The position numbers and the translations under genes were made by a program. From Bacillota bacterium (GTDB lineage Bacteria > Bacillota > Clostridia > Christensenellales > Aristaeellaceae), in contig JAEYOV010000002.1 in the NCBI GenBank assembly GCA_023411395.1, positions 76,504 to 140,503 of the forward strand: a DNA stretch of 64,000 bases, written 5' to 3'. The notes under the pieces were generated by a model. That model saw only the letters and a program-made list of their open reading frames with translations, was not told where the DNA came from and searched no databases. This document shows, piece by piece, positions 48,439 to 57,849 of this stretch. Position 1 is the stretch's first letter, and each line of letters begins with the position of its first letter.

Positions 48439-50292
48439 TCAGGCCGGCATCGCATGCTGGAACTGGGCGTTGTAAAGCTGCGCGTAGAACCCGTTTTTCT
48501 CAAGCAGCTCTTCATGTTTACCCTGCTCCACGATGTCCCCGTCCCGCATGACCAGAATAAGGTCGGCGTCGCGGATGGTGGACAGGCGGTGGGCGATGAC
48601 AAAGCTGGTGCGGCCGTGCATCAGGTTATCCATGGCCTTTTGGATGCGCAGCTCCGTGCGTGTATCCACGGAGCTTGTAGCCTCGTCCAGAATCAGGATT
48701 TGCGGATCGGCCAAAATGGCCCTGGCAATGGTAAGAAGCTGCTTCTGCCCCTGGGAAATGTTGTTGGCTTCCTCATTGATGGTCATGTCGTATCCGCCGG
48801 GAAGCGTCTGTATGAAATGGTGGGCATGGGCCGATCTGGCGGCTGCTTCCACTTCCTCCAAAGTGGCGTCAAGCTTCCCGTATTTGATATTGTTAAGAAC
48901 GCTGCCGTTGAAGAGCCACGTATCCTGCAGCACCATGCCAAAGAGGCTGCGCACCTCCTGCCGGTCGAAACTTCGAAGGTCGTGGCCGTCGATGAGTATC
49001 CTGCCGCCGGACACATCGTAAAAGCGCATCAGCAGCTTGACCATGGTGGTTTTGCCCGCGCCGGTAGGCCCGACGATGGCCACCTTCTGGCCAGGCTTGA
49101 TGACTGCGCTGAAATCGTGGATAACGGTCTTGTCCGGCTGGTAGCCGAACTGCACATGGTCGAATGTCACCTGGCCTGAAAGGTTCGCTATGGGCGTAGG
49201 ATTGGATACGGTTTGCTCCTCTTCGGGAAGCTCAAGGAACTCAAACACCCGCTCGGCGGCGGCGGCGGTGGATTGCAGCATGGTGGTCACCTGGGCGATT
49301 TGGGACAGGGGCTGGTTGAACATTCGCACATACTGGACAAAGGACTGGATATTGCCCACGGTGATGAAGCCGCGTATGGCTAGGGAGCCGCCCAGGATGG
49401 CCACCATCACATACCCCAGGTTGCCGATGAAGACCATGATAGGCATCATCAGCCCCGACAGGAATTGCGATTTCCAGGCGGACTCATACAGCTCCTTGTT
49501 GTTTTCCTCAAACGCGTCAAGCGCCCGCTGCTCGCCGTTGAACGCCTTAACGATCAACTGGCCGGCATAAACCTCCTCCACCTGGCCGTTCACATGGCCC
49601 AGGTATTTTTGCTGGCGGATGAAATGTTTTTGGGATCTTTTCACCACCACTTGCATCAGCACGGCGGAGAGCGGAACGATCAAAAGAGAAGCCAGCGTCA
49701 TCTGCCAGGAGATGGTAAGCATCATGATCAACACACCAATGGCGATGGTGATGGAGGATATCACCTGGGACAGGCTTTGATTCAGGCTTTGGGTCAGCGT
49801 GTCCACGTCGTTGGTGATCCGGGATAATACCTCCCCGTGGGTCACTTTGTCAAAGTGGCTCATGGGCAGGCGGTGGATTTTTTGGGAAAGCTGTTTGCGA
49901 AAATTGTAGCTGAGCTTCTGGGAGACGCCCGCCATCACGTATCCCTGCAGAATGCCGAAGGCGGAGCTGAAGGCGTACAACAGCAAAAGGCCCAGCAAAA
50001 GCCCGCCGACAGCGTTAAAATCAATGCCGGCGCCACCCCGGAAGCTGTTTATGAGCCCAGTGAATATTTCATCCACAATATTTCCCGTCAGTTTGGGACC
50101 GACGATGGCAAAAGCGGCGCTGACAATGGACAGCAGCATGACAATGGCCATAGCCACCCGGAAGCCTGCCAGATGGCGCATAAGCTTGCCCATGGTGCCC
50201 TTGAAGTTTTTCGGTTTTTCTCCCCCCATCATGGGGCCGTGGCCCATCGGGCCGCCCATGGGGCCGCGGGGCCGGTTTCTGTTATTCTGCAT
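48439..50292 (-). CDS. ABC exporter, permease-ATPase half (second subunit)
   Basis: A 617-residue type IV ABC exporter half: a Met/Gly-rich N-terminus (GPMGGPMGHGPMMGG), six membrane segments, then the ATPase with Walker A GPTGAGKTT, signature ISQGQKQ in place of LSGGQ, Walker B LILDEATSSVD and the His switch. It overlaps the other half by 11 bases and shares its operon, so the two form a heterodimer of the LmrCD/YheHI type that exports drugs or lipids. One of the two ATP sites in such pairs is usually degenerate. Confidence 0.93.
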   Translation of the reverse strand: MQNNRNRPRGPMGGPMGHGPMMGGEKPKNFKGTMGKLMRHLAGFRVAMAIVMLLSIVSAAFAIVGPKLTGNIVDEIFTGLINSFRGGAGIDFNAVGGLLLGLLLLYAFSSAFGILQGYVMAGVSQKLSYNFRKQLSQKIHRLPMSHFDKVTHGEVLSRITNDVDTLTQSLNQSLSQVISSITIAIGVLIMMLTISWQMTLASLLIVPLSAVLMQVVVKRSQKHFIRQQKYLGHVNGQVEEVYAGQLIVKAFNGEQRALDAFEENNKELYESAWKSQFLSGLMMPIMVFIGNLGYVMVAILGGSLAIRGFITVGNIQSFVQYVRMFNQPLSQIAQVTTMLQSTAAAAERVFEFLELPEEEQTVSNPTPIANLSGQVTFDHVQFGYQPDKTVIHDFSAVIKPGQKVAIVGPTGAGKTTMVKLLMRFYDVSGGRILIDGHDLRSFDRQEVRSLFGMVLQDTWLFNGSVLNNIKYGKLDATLEEVEAAARSAHAHHFIQTLPGGYDMTINEEANNISQGQKQLLTIARAILADPQILILDEATSSVDTRTELRIQKAMDNLMHGRTSFVIAHRLSTIRDADLILVMRDGDIVEQGKHEELLEKNGFYAQLYNAQFQHAMPA

Positions 50293-52495
50293 GTGCCAAT
50301 TCCTCCTTCGAAAGCTGGCTCATGGCAATTTGACGGTAGACTTCACAGCTTTCCATCAGTTCCGCATGGCTGCCTATGCCGGCCACCTTGCCTTCATCCA
50401 GTACAATGATCTGCTCGGCATGGAGCACGGTGCTGATGCGCTGGGCCACTATGATTACGGTGCTGTTTGATGTTTCCCGCTTGAGTGCTGTGCGCAGCGC
50501 CACATCCGTTTTATAGTCCAGGGCGGAAAAGCTGTCGTCAAATATAAAGATTTCGGGCTTTTTCATGACAGCCCTGGCGATGGCCAGGCGCTGCCTTTGC
50601 CCGCCGGATACATTGGCGCCGCCCTGGGCAATGGCGTCCTGATACCCATCCGGCTTTTCGGCGATAAAGTCGGACGCTTGGGCGATGGCCGCTGCTTTTT
50701 CAATATCCTCTTGGGGTGCATCCTGCAAACCGAAGGCGACGTTGGAGGCGATGGTGCCGGAAAACAGCACGCCCTTTTGGGGAACGTAACCGATGCACTC
50801 CCGCAAATCATGCTGGGATACCGCCCGCACATCCCGGCCGTCTACCGTGATGCGCCCGCCGGTAACATCAAAAAACCGGGGAATCAGTTGCACCAGCGTG
50901 GATTTTCCCGACCCCGTGCCGCCCAGGATGGCGGTGGTTTGCCCGGGCATCGCGGTGAAGCTTACGTGACTTAGCATATCCTCCCTGGCGTCGGGGTAGC
51001 GGAAGGAAACGTCCTCAAAACGCACGACGCCCTTTTGCGCCGGGTCAAAAGCGGCAGGGGAATCGGGGTCGTGGATGGAGACGGAGCAGGAGATCACCTC
51101 ATCAATGCGCTTGGCCGAAATGGATGCGCGGGGGAGCATGATGGACAGGAAGGAGATCATCAGGAAGGACATGATGATCTGCATGGCGTACTGGATAAAG
51201 GCCATCATATCACCCACCTGCATGGCGCCGCCGCTTATTTGTCGGGCGCCCACCCACAGGATTAAAAGCGAAATGCCGTTCATGATCAGCATCATCAGCG
51301 GCATCATGCCGGACATCATTCTGGTCACAAAGCGGTGGGTTTTTGTCAGCACCGTATTGGCCTGGTCAAAGCGCTCCTCTTCCTTTTTCTGCGTGCCGAA
51401 GGCGCGGATGACGGGCAGGCCGGTAAGAATTTCTCTGGAAACTAGGTTCAGTTGATCGATGTAAGGCTGCAGCTTTTTGAACTTGGGCAGGGAGACAAAG
51501 TACAGCGTACCGACCAGCGTAAGCAAAAGTCCCACCGCCAGCGCGATGATCCAGGTCATGGACACATTGGTGCGCAGCACCTGGAACACGCCGCCCAGGC
51601 CCATGATGGGGGCGAAGATTACCATGCGCAAAAGGAACACCATCACCGTTTGCACCTGCTGGATGTCGTTGGTGGTGCGGGTGATCAGCGACGCGGTGGA
51701 AAAGCTGTCCATTTCCTTTTGGGAGAAGGAGACCACCTTGGAAAAAACGCGGCTGCGCAGATCCCGCCCCAGGGCGGCGGCAATGCGGGAGCCCAGATAC
51801 CCCACGATGACGGAGGCGGCCATGGCGGCCAGCGCCACGCCTAGCATTTTCAAGCCCGACAGCAGGATGTAGCCGGATTGCATCGAAGCGGTGTTCATGC
51901 CGATGGCCTGGTATTCCGCCTGCAAAAAGGGGATGGAAACCTGCAAAAGCGCTGCATCAGGAACGGAGGCCATCCGGTCCTTTGCAATATTCAAAACGGC
52001 GTCACGCATTTGTACCGTCAGGCTGGGCAGGTTCGCCAGCAGTTGGAAGGCATCGGCGGGCATATTGCTGAAACCTGCTTCCGACAGGGATTCAGGAATC
52101 TTTCCCTCCGCCATCATGCGGATCAGAAACGCGCGGGAAAAGATACCGTCCAACGCGGCAAGCGTTTCTTCATCCACCTGTTTGCGTTCATACAGTACCT
52201 CCGAAGATTGCAAAGGGTACTTTGTACCCTCCCCGACAGGCATCTGCTCATAATTTGGCAGCACCTTGTCATTATAATCTGTGCTTAGCATGAACACAGA
52301 CAGCGCTTCCAGCTCTTTTAACCGTATGACAGTGGGGGAAGGGCTTTCAATGCCCTGCTGCTGGATGCCTATGTTCACGATCCGGGCGGTGTAGCCCGGC
52401 AGCGCCAGTTCGCACATGGCCTGCACAGCCAGCATGGCCACCACCAGCAGCAGGGCCGGCCATGATTTCTTTAAGTATTTCAGCATTCGGGTCAC
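50282..52495 (-). CDS. ABC exporter, permease-ATPase half (first subunit)
   Basis: A 737-residue ABC exporter half. It has an unusual insertion of roughly 180 residues between the first and second membrane segments (about 40-215), then the remaining segments and an ATPase with GGTGSGKST, VSGGQRQ and IFDDSFSALD (Asp after the usual Walker B Glu position, a noncanonical catalytic residue). I chose GTG 52495 because GGAG lies 10 bases upstream. Second gene after the MarR regulator. Large external loops of this kind are seen in clostridial multidrug exporter subunits. Confidence 0.92.
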   Translation of the reverse strand: MTRMLKYLKKSWPALLLVVAMLAVQAMCELALPGYTARIVNIGIQQQGIESPSPTVIRLKELEALSVFMLSTDYNDKVLPNYEQMPVGEGTKYPLQSSEVLYERKQVDEETLAALDGIFSRAFLIRMMAEGKIPESLSEAGFSNMPADAFQLLANLPSLTVQMRDAVLNIAKDRMASVPDAALLQVSIPFLQAEYQAIGMNTASMQSGYILLSGLKMLGVALAAMAASVIVGYLGSRIAAALGRDLRSRVFSKVVSFSQKEMDSFSTASLITRTTNDIQQVQTVMVFLLRMVIFAPIMGLGGVFQVLRTNVSMTWIIALAVGLLLTLVGTLYFVSLPKFKKLQPYIDQLNLVSREILTGLPVIRAFGTQKKEEERFDQANTVLTKTHRFVTRMMSGMMPLMMLIMNGISLLILWVGARQISGGAMQVGDMMAFIQYAMQIIMSFLMISFLSIMLPRASISAKRIDEVISCSVSIHDPDSPAAFDPAQKGVVRFEDVSFRYPDAREDMLSHVSFTAMPGQTTAILGGTGSGKSTLVQLIPRFFDVTGGRITVDGRDVRAVSQHDLRECIGYVPQKGVLFSGTIASNVAFGLQDAPQEDIEKAAAIAQASDFIAEKPDGYQDAIAQGGANVSGGQRQRLAIARAVMKKPEIFIFDDSFSALDYKTDVALRTALKRETSNSTVIIVAQRISTVLHAEQIIVLDEGKVAGIGSHAELMESCEVYRQIAMSQLSKEELAHAE

Positions 52496-52502
52496 TGGTA
52501 TA

Positions 52503-52973
52503 TCACTCTCCTTGCCTGGTCCGGGAGTCATCCGGACCGTCAGATTCCAGAAATGTCTGCAAGTTGTTTACAATCCGCGCAAGATATCCCATCAGGCATT
52601 CCAGCTCCTCCGCCGAAAAATCCTGAACCGCCAGATTTTGCACCTTCTCCACGGCACTGCGGATATCTCTGGCTGTCTGTATGCCGAGCGGCGTCAGGTG
52701 CAGCAGCTTCTCCCTGAGATCGCTGGGGTTTTTCAGCCGCACGATCATGCCCTGCTGCTCCAGGCGGCGCAGGGAAACGGCTACCGCGGCGGCGCTCACT
52801 TTGAGCATGCGGCACAATCCGCCCTGGCTTAACGAGCCATTTTCCAGCAGGCTCCCCAGCAGCGCGGCCTGCCCCGGATGGACGAACGGGTTGCCCAATG
52901 TTTTTGATATGGATTGAAAAAACAAATGGTGCAGCCGGTGGTATCTCATGGACAGGAGCATTTTCTCGTGCAT
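52503..52973 (-). CDS. MarR-family transcriptional regulator
   Basis: A 156-residue winged-helix regulator. Seen: LSQGGLCRMLKVSAAAVAVS as the recognition helices, LRRLEQQGMIVRLKNPSDLR as the wing, and KLLHLTPLGIQTA. It starts the exporter operon, seven bases before the first subunit, so it very probably represses the exporter and itself. A palindrome just downstream of the promoter -10 is a good operator candidate. Inducer unknown. Confidence 0.93.
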   Translation of the reverse strand: MHEKMLLSMRYHRLHHLFFQSISKTLGNPFVHPGQAALLGSLLENGSLSQGGLCRMLKVSAAAVAVSLRRLEQQGMIVRLKNPSDLREKLLHLTPLGIQTARDIRSAVEKVQNLAVQDFSAEELECLMGYLARIVNNLQTFLESDGPDDSRTRQGE

Positions 52974-52996
52974 ATTCCATGGCCTTTCTATTCGTT

Positions 52997-53018
52997 AGCC
53001 GGTTAAAGAAATCCGGCT
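52997..53018. promoter_or_regulatory. Candidate MarR operator
   Basis: AGCCGG (52997-53002) and CCGGCT (53013-53018) form an inverted repeat with a 10-base centre, lying between the -10 element and the start codon, about where transcription starts. Confidence 0.45.
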
Positions 53019-53023
53019 TTTGC

Positions 53024-53052
53024 ATTGTATGCCTATTCCGCTTGCTCGTCAA
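53024..53052 (-). promoter_or_regulatory. Sigma-A promoter of the marR-exporter operon
   Basis: On the minus strand TTGACG (53052-53047), a 17-base spacer, TACAAT (53029-53024); each hexamer has one mismatch. Confidence 0.75.
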
Positions 53053-53120
53053 GCCCTATTTTCAAAAGAATTGCGCCCTGAAGCCTTGCCATGTATATGT
53101 TGGCAATGCGATCGCCACCT

Positions 53121-53149
53121 TTGACAAGTGCACGGTGTAAATGTATAAT
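53121..53149 (+). promoter_or_regulatory. Consensus sigma-A promoter of the sugar transferase
   Basis: TTGACA (53121-53126), a 17-base spacer, TATAAT (53144-53149), both perfect; 71 bases before the start codon. Confidence 0.85.
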
Positions 53150-53220
53150 ACTTTTGATATACATACCCATAACAGGGCTATGCTTCAGATCACATGAGCA
53201 TGGGGTGAGGGAAACTGGCG

Positions 53221-54696
53221 ATGACATGGCAGAAAAACGGGAAAAAGCGGTGGCGGTTTCTTCCCCTCCGTTTTATATTGTATTTGCTGATGTATGCCGC
53301 TTTTTTCGGGATCATGGGCCTGAATAACTGGCCGCTCTGGGGCGCGAGCCGGACATCCGGCGTAACGCTTTTAACGTTCACCGTGCTGTTGACCATGATG
53401 GTTTCTGTCTATGGCGGTTACGACATCGGTAAACGGAAAAGCAGGCCGGTGATCTCCTCCCTGGTGCTGGCGGTAGGTATAACGGACCTTGTTACCTATC
53501 TTCAGTTGGAGATCATGAATGTCAACGACGCCAAATACGACAGCTTGATCTTGTTTGGCTTGGACTTTGCTTTATTGCTGTGTGTGATGGCGGTGCAGAT
53601 CATCGCAATCATTTTATTGACAAGGCTGGGAAACAAATTGTATTTCACCATCCATCCGCCTGAGAACTGCTGTATCGTCGCCGGATCCCGGAAGGCGGCG
53701 GACCACGTGGCGTTAAAGCTCAGCCGCTATAAGCTTCAGTATGCTGTCCGTGACATGGTAAACTTTGGCGCCCGGGATGTGCGAGAGAGCATTCTTCGCA
53801 ACAATTCCGTATTCTTTGCCGATATACCTGCGGAGCAGCGGGCAAAGCTGCTGGAGTTTTGCTACGAGCATCAAAAGAACGTCTATACCACTGCCGACTT
53901 GTACGATGTGATGGTGGCCAATGGCCGGCAGGTGATTTTGGATGATTGTCCCTTCGTGGCCATGGGCAGGGGCGGGCTGGAGGCGCATGAGCAGCTGGTG
54001 AAACGGATCATGGACATCGCTATCGCCGCCGTCGCGCTACTGTTGCTCAGCCCCGTTATGCTGCTGGCGACCGCCGCTATACTCCTGGAAGACGGCCGGC
54101 CGGCCTTCTTTTTGCAAAAGCGCAAGACCATCGGCGGGAACGTGTTTGACATTATCAAGTTTCGAACCATGCGCAAGGATCTGGCGGATGGCGGCCTGCA
54201 GGTTTCCGTGCGGCAAAACGACGGGCGGATCACCCGCGTCGGCGCTTTCCTGCGCAAGCTCCGTCTGGATGAGCTGCCGCAATTTTTCAACATTCTCAAA
54301 GGTGATATGAGTATGGTGGGTCCCCGGCCGGAGATGTTGGAGAACGTTGACCAGTACAGCAAGGAGTTTCCCGCCTTCGTATACCGGCAGAAGATGAAAG
54401 CCGGCCTGACGGGATACGCCCAGATCGAGGGGCGCTACAACACCACCGCCAAAGACAAGCTGATGATGGATTTGATGTATATAGAAAATTACTCCATTTG
54501 GCTGGATGTGAAGCTTCTTTTGCGTACGCTGACCGTGTTTTTCAAGACGGACAGTACGCAGGGATTTGAACTGCGCCCCGTGAAAAGCGGCGGGCCCGTG
54601 GAGGCGGAGGCGGACGCCCGTCTGGCGGAAGGTGCGGAAAATCCGGAATATGTCCCCCAGGGCGGCATATCCTCCACATACAACAGCGCAGGTTAA
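53221..54696 (+). CDS. Undecaprenyl-phosphate sugar-1-phosphate transferase (WcaJ-like)
   Basis: Membrane enzyme of 491 residues that places a sugar-1-phosphate on the lipid carrier to start an exopolysaccharide or glycan. Seen: four N-terminal membrane segments (to about residue 140), a CoA-binding-like middle domain, then the bacterial sugar transferase domain from about residue 261: KRIMDIAIAAVALLLLSP, FDIIKFRTMRKDLADG, LRKLRLDELPQFFNILKGDM, GPRPEM and KAGLTGYAQIEGRY. No glycosyltransferase cluster around it. It may link to the nucleotidyltransferase and galE downstream, and to glycosylation of the collagen-like proteins, but that is inference. Confidence 0.93.
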   Translation: MTWQKNGKKRWRFLPLRFILYLLMYAAFFGIMGLNNWPLWGASRTSGVTLLTFTVLLTMMVSVYGGYDIGKRKSRPVISSLVLAVGITDLVTYLQLEIMNVNDAKYDSLILFGLDFALLLCVMAVQIIAIILLTRLGNKLYFTIHPPENCCIVAGSRKAADHVALKLSRYKLQYAVRDMVNFGARDVRESILRNNSVFFADIPAEQRAKLLEFCYEHQKNVYTTADLYDVMVANGRQVILDDCPFVAMGRGGLEAHEQLVKRIMDIAIAAVALLLLSPVMLLATAAILLEDGRPAFFLQKRKTIGGNVFDIIKFRTMRKDLADGGLQVSVRQNDGRITRVGAFLRKLRLDELPQFFNILKGDMSMVGPRPEMLENVDQYSKEFPAFVYRQKMKAGLTGYAQIEGRYNTTAKDKLMMDLMYIENYSIWLDVKLLLRTLTVFFKTDSTQGFELRPVKSGGPVEAEADARLAEGAENPEYVPQGGISSTYNSAG

Positions 54697-54720
54697 AGCG
54701 TTATACGCCAAAATGCTTCG

Positions 54721-54749
54721 TTGACAATCGTATGCATAAAACGTATAAT
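54721..54749 (+). promoter_or_regulatory. Consensus sigma-A promoter of the opp operon
   Basis: TTGACA (54721-54726), a 17-base spacer, TATAAT (54744-54749), both perfect; 50 bases before the first permease. Confidence 0.85.
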
Positions 54750-54798
54750 ACTTTATTATGCCGATGGGAAACAGAATGATCTGCTAAGGAGGCAGCGC

Positions 54799-55725
54799 AT
54801 GAGCTCCAAGTTTGCCATGTACACGCTCAAGAGATTCGGGATGGCAATACTCACTATTTTTTTGGTTATCATGATCACTTTCTTCACAATGCACGCCATT
54901 CCGGCCAGTCCGTTCAGTTCGGAAAAGGCCAAAACGGACGCTACGATTGCCGCCTTGGAAGCCAAGTATGGCTTTGACAAACCCCTTGGAGTTCAGTTCT
55001 TGAATTACCTGAAAAACGTGGTGGTTTTTGACTTTGGTTTGTCTACCTCCTGGGTGGGAAACACGGTTTTTGATCTGATCAAAACCGGCTTTGGTTATTC
55101 AGCCACCATTGGCTTCAGCGCCGGGCTGATCGCCATTATATTCGGCGTCATCCTGGGGGCCCTTGCGGCGCTGAACCGCGGGAAATGGACCGACAAGGTG
55201 ATTCAGGTGGTCACCACAGCCTTGGTATCCATGCCGAACTTCGTCATGGCTACTATGCTATTGTTGTTTTTCGGCCTGTGGCTGCGTTGGTTCCCCACCC
55301 TGGGCAGCCAGCCGGGCGGATTGATACTGCCCATCATCTCCCTTAGCTTGTACCCTATGGCCTATATCACCAGGCTGGAGAGGTCCAGCATGCTGGATGT
55401 GCTGGGGCAGGATTATATCCGCACCGCCCGTGCCAAGGGCCTTCCCAGGTTCAAGGTTGTCTTCAAGCACGCGCTGAAAAGCGCGTTAAGCCCCGTAATT
55501 ACGTATGCCGGGCCGATGCTGGCCTATATCCTGACAGGCAGCATGGTTGTCGAAAACATTTTTTCCGTGCCCGGATTGGGCCGGTTGTTTGTAAACAGCA
55601 TGCTTCGAACCGATTATATGATGATTATGGGCGTGACCATCTTTCTGGCAGCGCTGATCATCCTCATGAATTTCCTCACCGATGTCTTCTACAAGGTCAT
55701 GGATCCCAGAATTGATTTTAAGTAA
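54799..55725 (+). CDS. Oligopeptide-type ABC transporter permease OppB/DppB
   Basis: A 308-residue permease of the peptide/nickel ABC family. Seen: N-terminal membrane segment MAILTIFLVIMITFFTMHAI, PASPFSSE, and the conserved permease loop DYIRTARAKGLPRFKVVFKH. AAGGAGG lies 5 bases before the ATG at 54799; an in-frame opening at 54721 is in the promoter. First gene of a B-C-D-F order, with the binding protein last. Confidence 0.94.
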   Translation: MSSKFAMYTLKRFGMAILTIFLVIMITFFTMHAIPASPFSSEKAKTDATIAALEAKYGFDKPLGVQFLNYLKNVVVFDFGLSTSWVGNTVFDLIKTGFGYSATIGFSAGLIAIIFGVILGALAALNRGKWTDKVIQVVTTALVSMPNFVMATMLLLFFGLWLRWFPTLGSQPGGLILPIISLSLYPMAYITRLERSSMLDVLGQDYIRTARAKGLPRFKVVFKHALKSALSPVITYAGPMLAYILTGSMVVENIFSVPGLGRLFVNSMLRTDYMMIMGVTIFLAALIILMNFLTDVFYKVMDPRIDFK

Positions 55726-55735
55726 GGTGATCAGC

Positions 55736-56782
55736 ATGCAAAACGACAAGCTAGCGAAAAAAAATCCCCTGAGTTTCCAAATTGATCCGGCCAAGTTCCA
55801 GCCGGCCACCGAGGCGGAGAAAGAACAGCAGGTAACCATGAGGGAATCCGTTTCCTTCATGAAGGATGGCATGCGCCGCCTTGCCCGGAACAAGCTGGCC
55901 ATGGCATGCGCTTTCATCATTGTTATTATCGGCCTGATTGCTTTCATCGTGCCTACGTTTTATCCGTACAGCTATACCCGGCAGGATGTGATGAGCAAAT
56001 ATCTGCGGCCTTTTGAGTACTCCCAGAGGGAGCAGGTCAGGATCGACAAGGGAGAATTTGTCTTTCCCCATATCATGGGTACCGATGCGCTGGGACGGGA
56101 TTATGCCATCCGGGTGATTTACGGCACCCGCATTTCACTGCTGGTAGGCATGGGCTCAGCGCTGATCGTGGTTGTCATCGGCATCATTTACGGCGCGATA
56201 TCGGGCTATTTCGGCGGCAGAACCGATATGATCATGATGCGCATCGTAGATATCATATACGCGCTGCCTGATGTGCTGATCGTTATTCTGTTGTCGGTGG
56301 CCATGAAGGATATTATCAAAGCTTCCAACAATGTCCTGATCGCAAGACTTGGCGCAGGCATGGTGAGCATATTCATCGTATTCGGCCTTTTATACTGGGT
56401 GGGCATGGCGCGGCAGGTTCGCGGGCAAATCCTGTCCATCAAAGAGCAGGAGTATGTACTGGCATCACGATCCATCGGCGCCTCGGCTTCCCGTATCATT
56501 CGTAAGCACATGATCCCAAACTGCGTGTCGGTGATTATCATCACCGCCGCGATGCAGATTCCCTATGCCGTCTTTACGGAAAGCTTCCTGTCTTTTCTGG
56601 GCTTGGGCGTTTCCATTCCGATGCCTTCCCTGGGATCGTTGGCATCCGATGCCAGATCGGGGCTTGTATCCTATCCGTATCTTTTGATTTTCCCGGCTAT
56701 GTCGATCTTTTTGATCGTGCTTTCATTCAATCTTTTGGGAAATGGCCTCCGGGACGCCTTTGATCCCAAACTACGTTCGTAA
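55736..56782 (+). CDS. Oligopeptide-type ABC transporter permease OppC/DppC
   Basis: A 348-residue second permease. Seen: a long N-terminal cytoplasmic stretch, LARNKLAMACAFIIVIIGLI, MGTDALGRDYAIRVIYGTRI (the OppC signature) and EYVLASRSIGASASRIIRKH. Starts 10 bases after the first permease with AAGGTGA upstream. Confidence 0.95.
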   Translation: MQNDKLAKKNPLSFQIDPAKFQPATEAEKEQQVTMRESVSFMKDGMRRLARNKLAMACAFIIVIIGLIAFIVPTFYPYSYTRQDVMSKYLRPFEYSQREQVRIDKGEFVFPHIMGTDALGRDYAIRVIYGTRISLLVGMGSALIVVVIGIIYGAISGYFGGRTDMIMMRIVDIIYALPDVLIVILLSVAMKDIIKASNNVLIARLGAGMVSIFIVFGLLYWVGMARQVRGQILSIKEQEYVLASRSIGASASRIIRKHMIPNCVSVIIITAAMQIPYAVFTESFLSFLGLGVSIPMPSLGSLASDARSGLVSYPYLLIFPAMSIFLIVLSFNLLGNGLRDAFDPKLRS

Positions 56783-56796
56783 AAGGGGAGCGCACC

Positions 56797-57849
56797 ATGC
56801 GTCTATTGGAAGTAAAGGACCTGAAAACATCATTTTTCACACCTTCCGGGGAAGTGAAGGCCGTAGATGGTGTTTCCTTCAACCTGGATAAGGGAACGGT
56901 ACTGGGGATCGTTGGTGAATCAGGCAGCGGCAAGAGCGTCACCGCCTATTCTATTTTACGGATTTTAACAAATCCCGGCCGCATCGTGGGCGGAAGCATC
57001 AAGCTTGACGGCAAAGAGCTGGTCGGCGTTTCTGAAGAAGAGATGCGCGCCATCCGCGGCAACAAGATCAGCATTATCTTTCAGGATCCCATGACCAGCC
57101 TGAACCCTGTGTACACGGTGGGCAACCAGTTGATGGAGGCCATCATGCTGCACACCAAACGCAACCGGGTTGAGGCCAGGGCAAGGGCTGTTGAGATGCT
57201 TCAGCTGGTAGGTATCAACGAACCGGAAAAGCGTCTTCACCAATATTCCTTTGAGCTTAGCGGAGGCATGCGCCAGCGGGTGATGATTGCCATGGCGCTG
57301 GCCTGCGAACCCGACATCCTCATCGCTGATGAACCTACCACCGCGCTGGATGTGACGATTCAGGCACAGATCCTGGAACTGATGACAAAGCTGCAAAAGC
57401 AGCTTGGCATGGCCATCATCATGATCACCCATGACCTGGGTGTAATCGCCAGCATGTGTGACGAAGTGATCGTGATGTACGCCGGGAAGGTAGCAGAGCG
57501 GGGAACGGCACAAGAGATTTTCTACAACCCCAAACATGAATACACCAAGGGCCTTTTGCGTTCGATCCCCAACATTGACAGCGATGAAAAGGGCCGGCTG
57601 ATCCCTATTGCCGGCACACCCATTGATATGCTCAGCATGCCCAAGGGCTGCGCTTTCGCGCCCCGCTGCGACCGGGCCATGAAGGTCTGCTTGACTGAGC
57701 ATCCTCAGGAAGCCTGGGTCGCCGAAGACCATTTGTCGGCGTGCTGGGTCAACGTCCAGGAGGGCATGGAGAACGGCGCCATCCAAACGGATGAAAATGG
57801 CCGGATCACAAGGATCGGCACGGACAAGGCGGGTGAAAAGCATGAGTGA
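56797..57849 (+). CDS. Oligopeptide-type ABC transporter ATPase OppD/DppD
   Basis: A 350-residue ATPase. Seen: Walker A GESGSGKSV, Q-loop IFQDPMTSLNPVYTVGNQ, signature LSGGMRQRVMIAMAL, Walker B ILIADEPTTALD, and the C-terminal oligopeptide/dipeptide domain with GCAFAPRCDRAMKVC. The Cys residues there may bind an Fe-S cluster, as in DppD-type proteins. Its end overlaps oppF by 8 bases. Confidence 0.96.
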   Translation: MRLLEVKDLKTSFFTPSGEVKAVDGVSFNLDKGTVLGIVGESGSGKSVTAYSILRILTNPGRIVGGSIKLDGKELVGVSEEEMRAIRGNKISIIFQDPMTSLNPVYTVGNQLMEAIMLHTKRNRVEARARAVEMLQLVGINEPEKRLHQYSFELSGGMRQRVMIAMALACEPDILIADEPTTALDVTIQAQILELMTKLQKQLGMAIIMITHDLGVIASMCDEVIVMYAGKVAERGTAQEIFYNPKHEYTKGLLRSIPNIDSDEKGRLIPIAGTPIDMLSMPKGCAFAPRCDRAMKVCLTEHPQEAWVAEDHLSACWVNVQEGMENGAIQTDENGRITRIGTDKAGEKHE

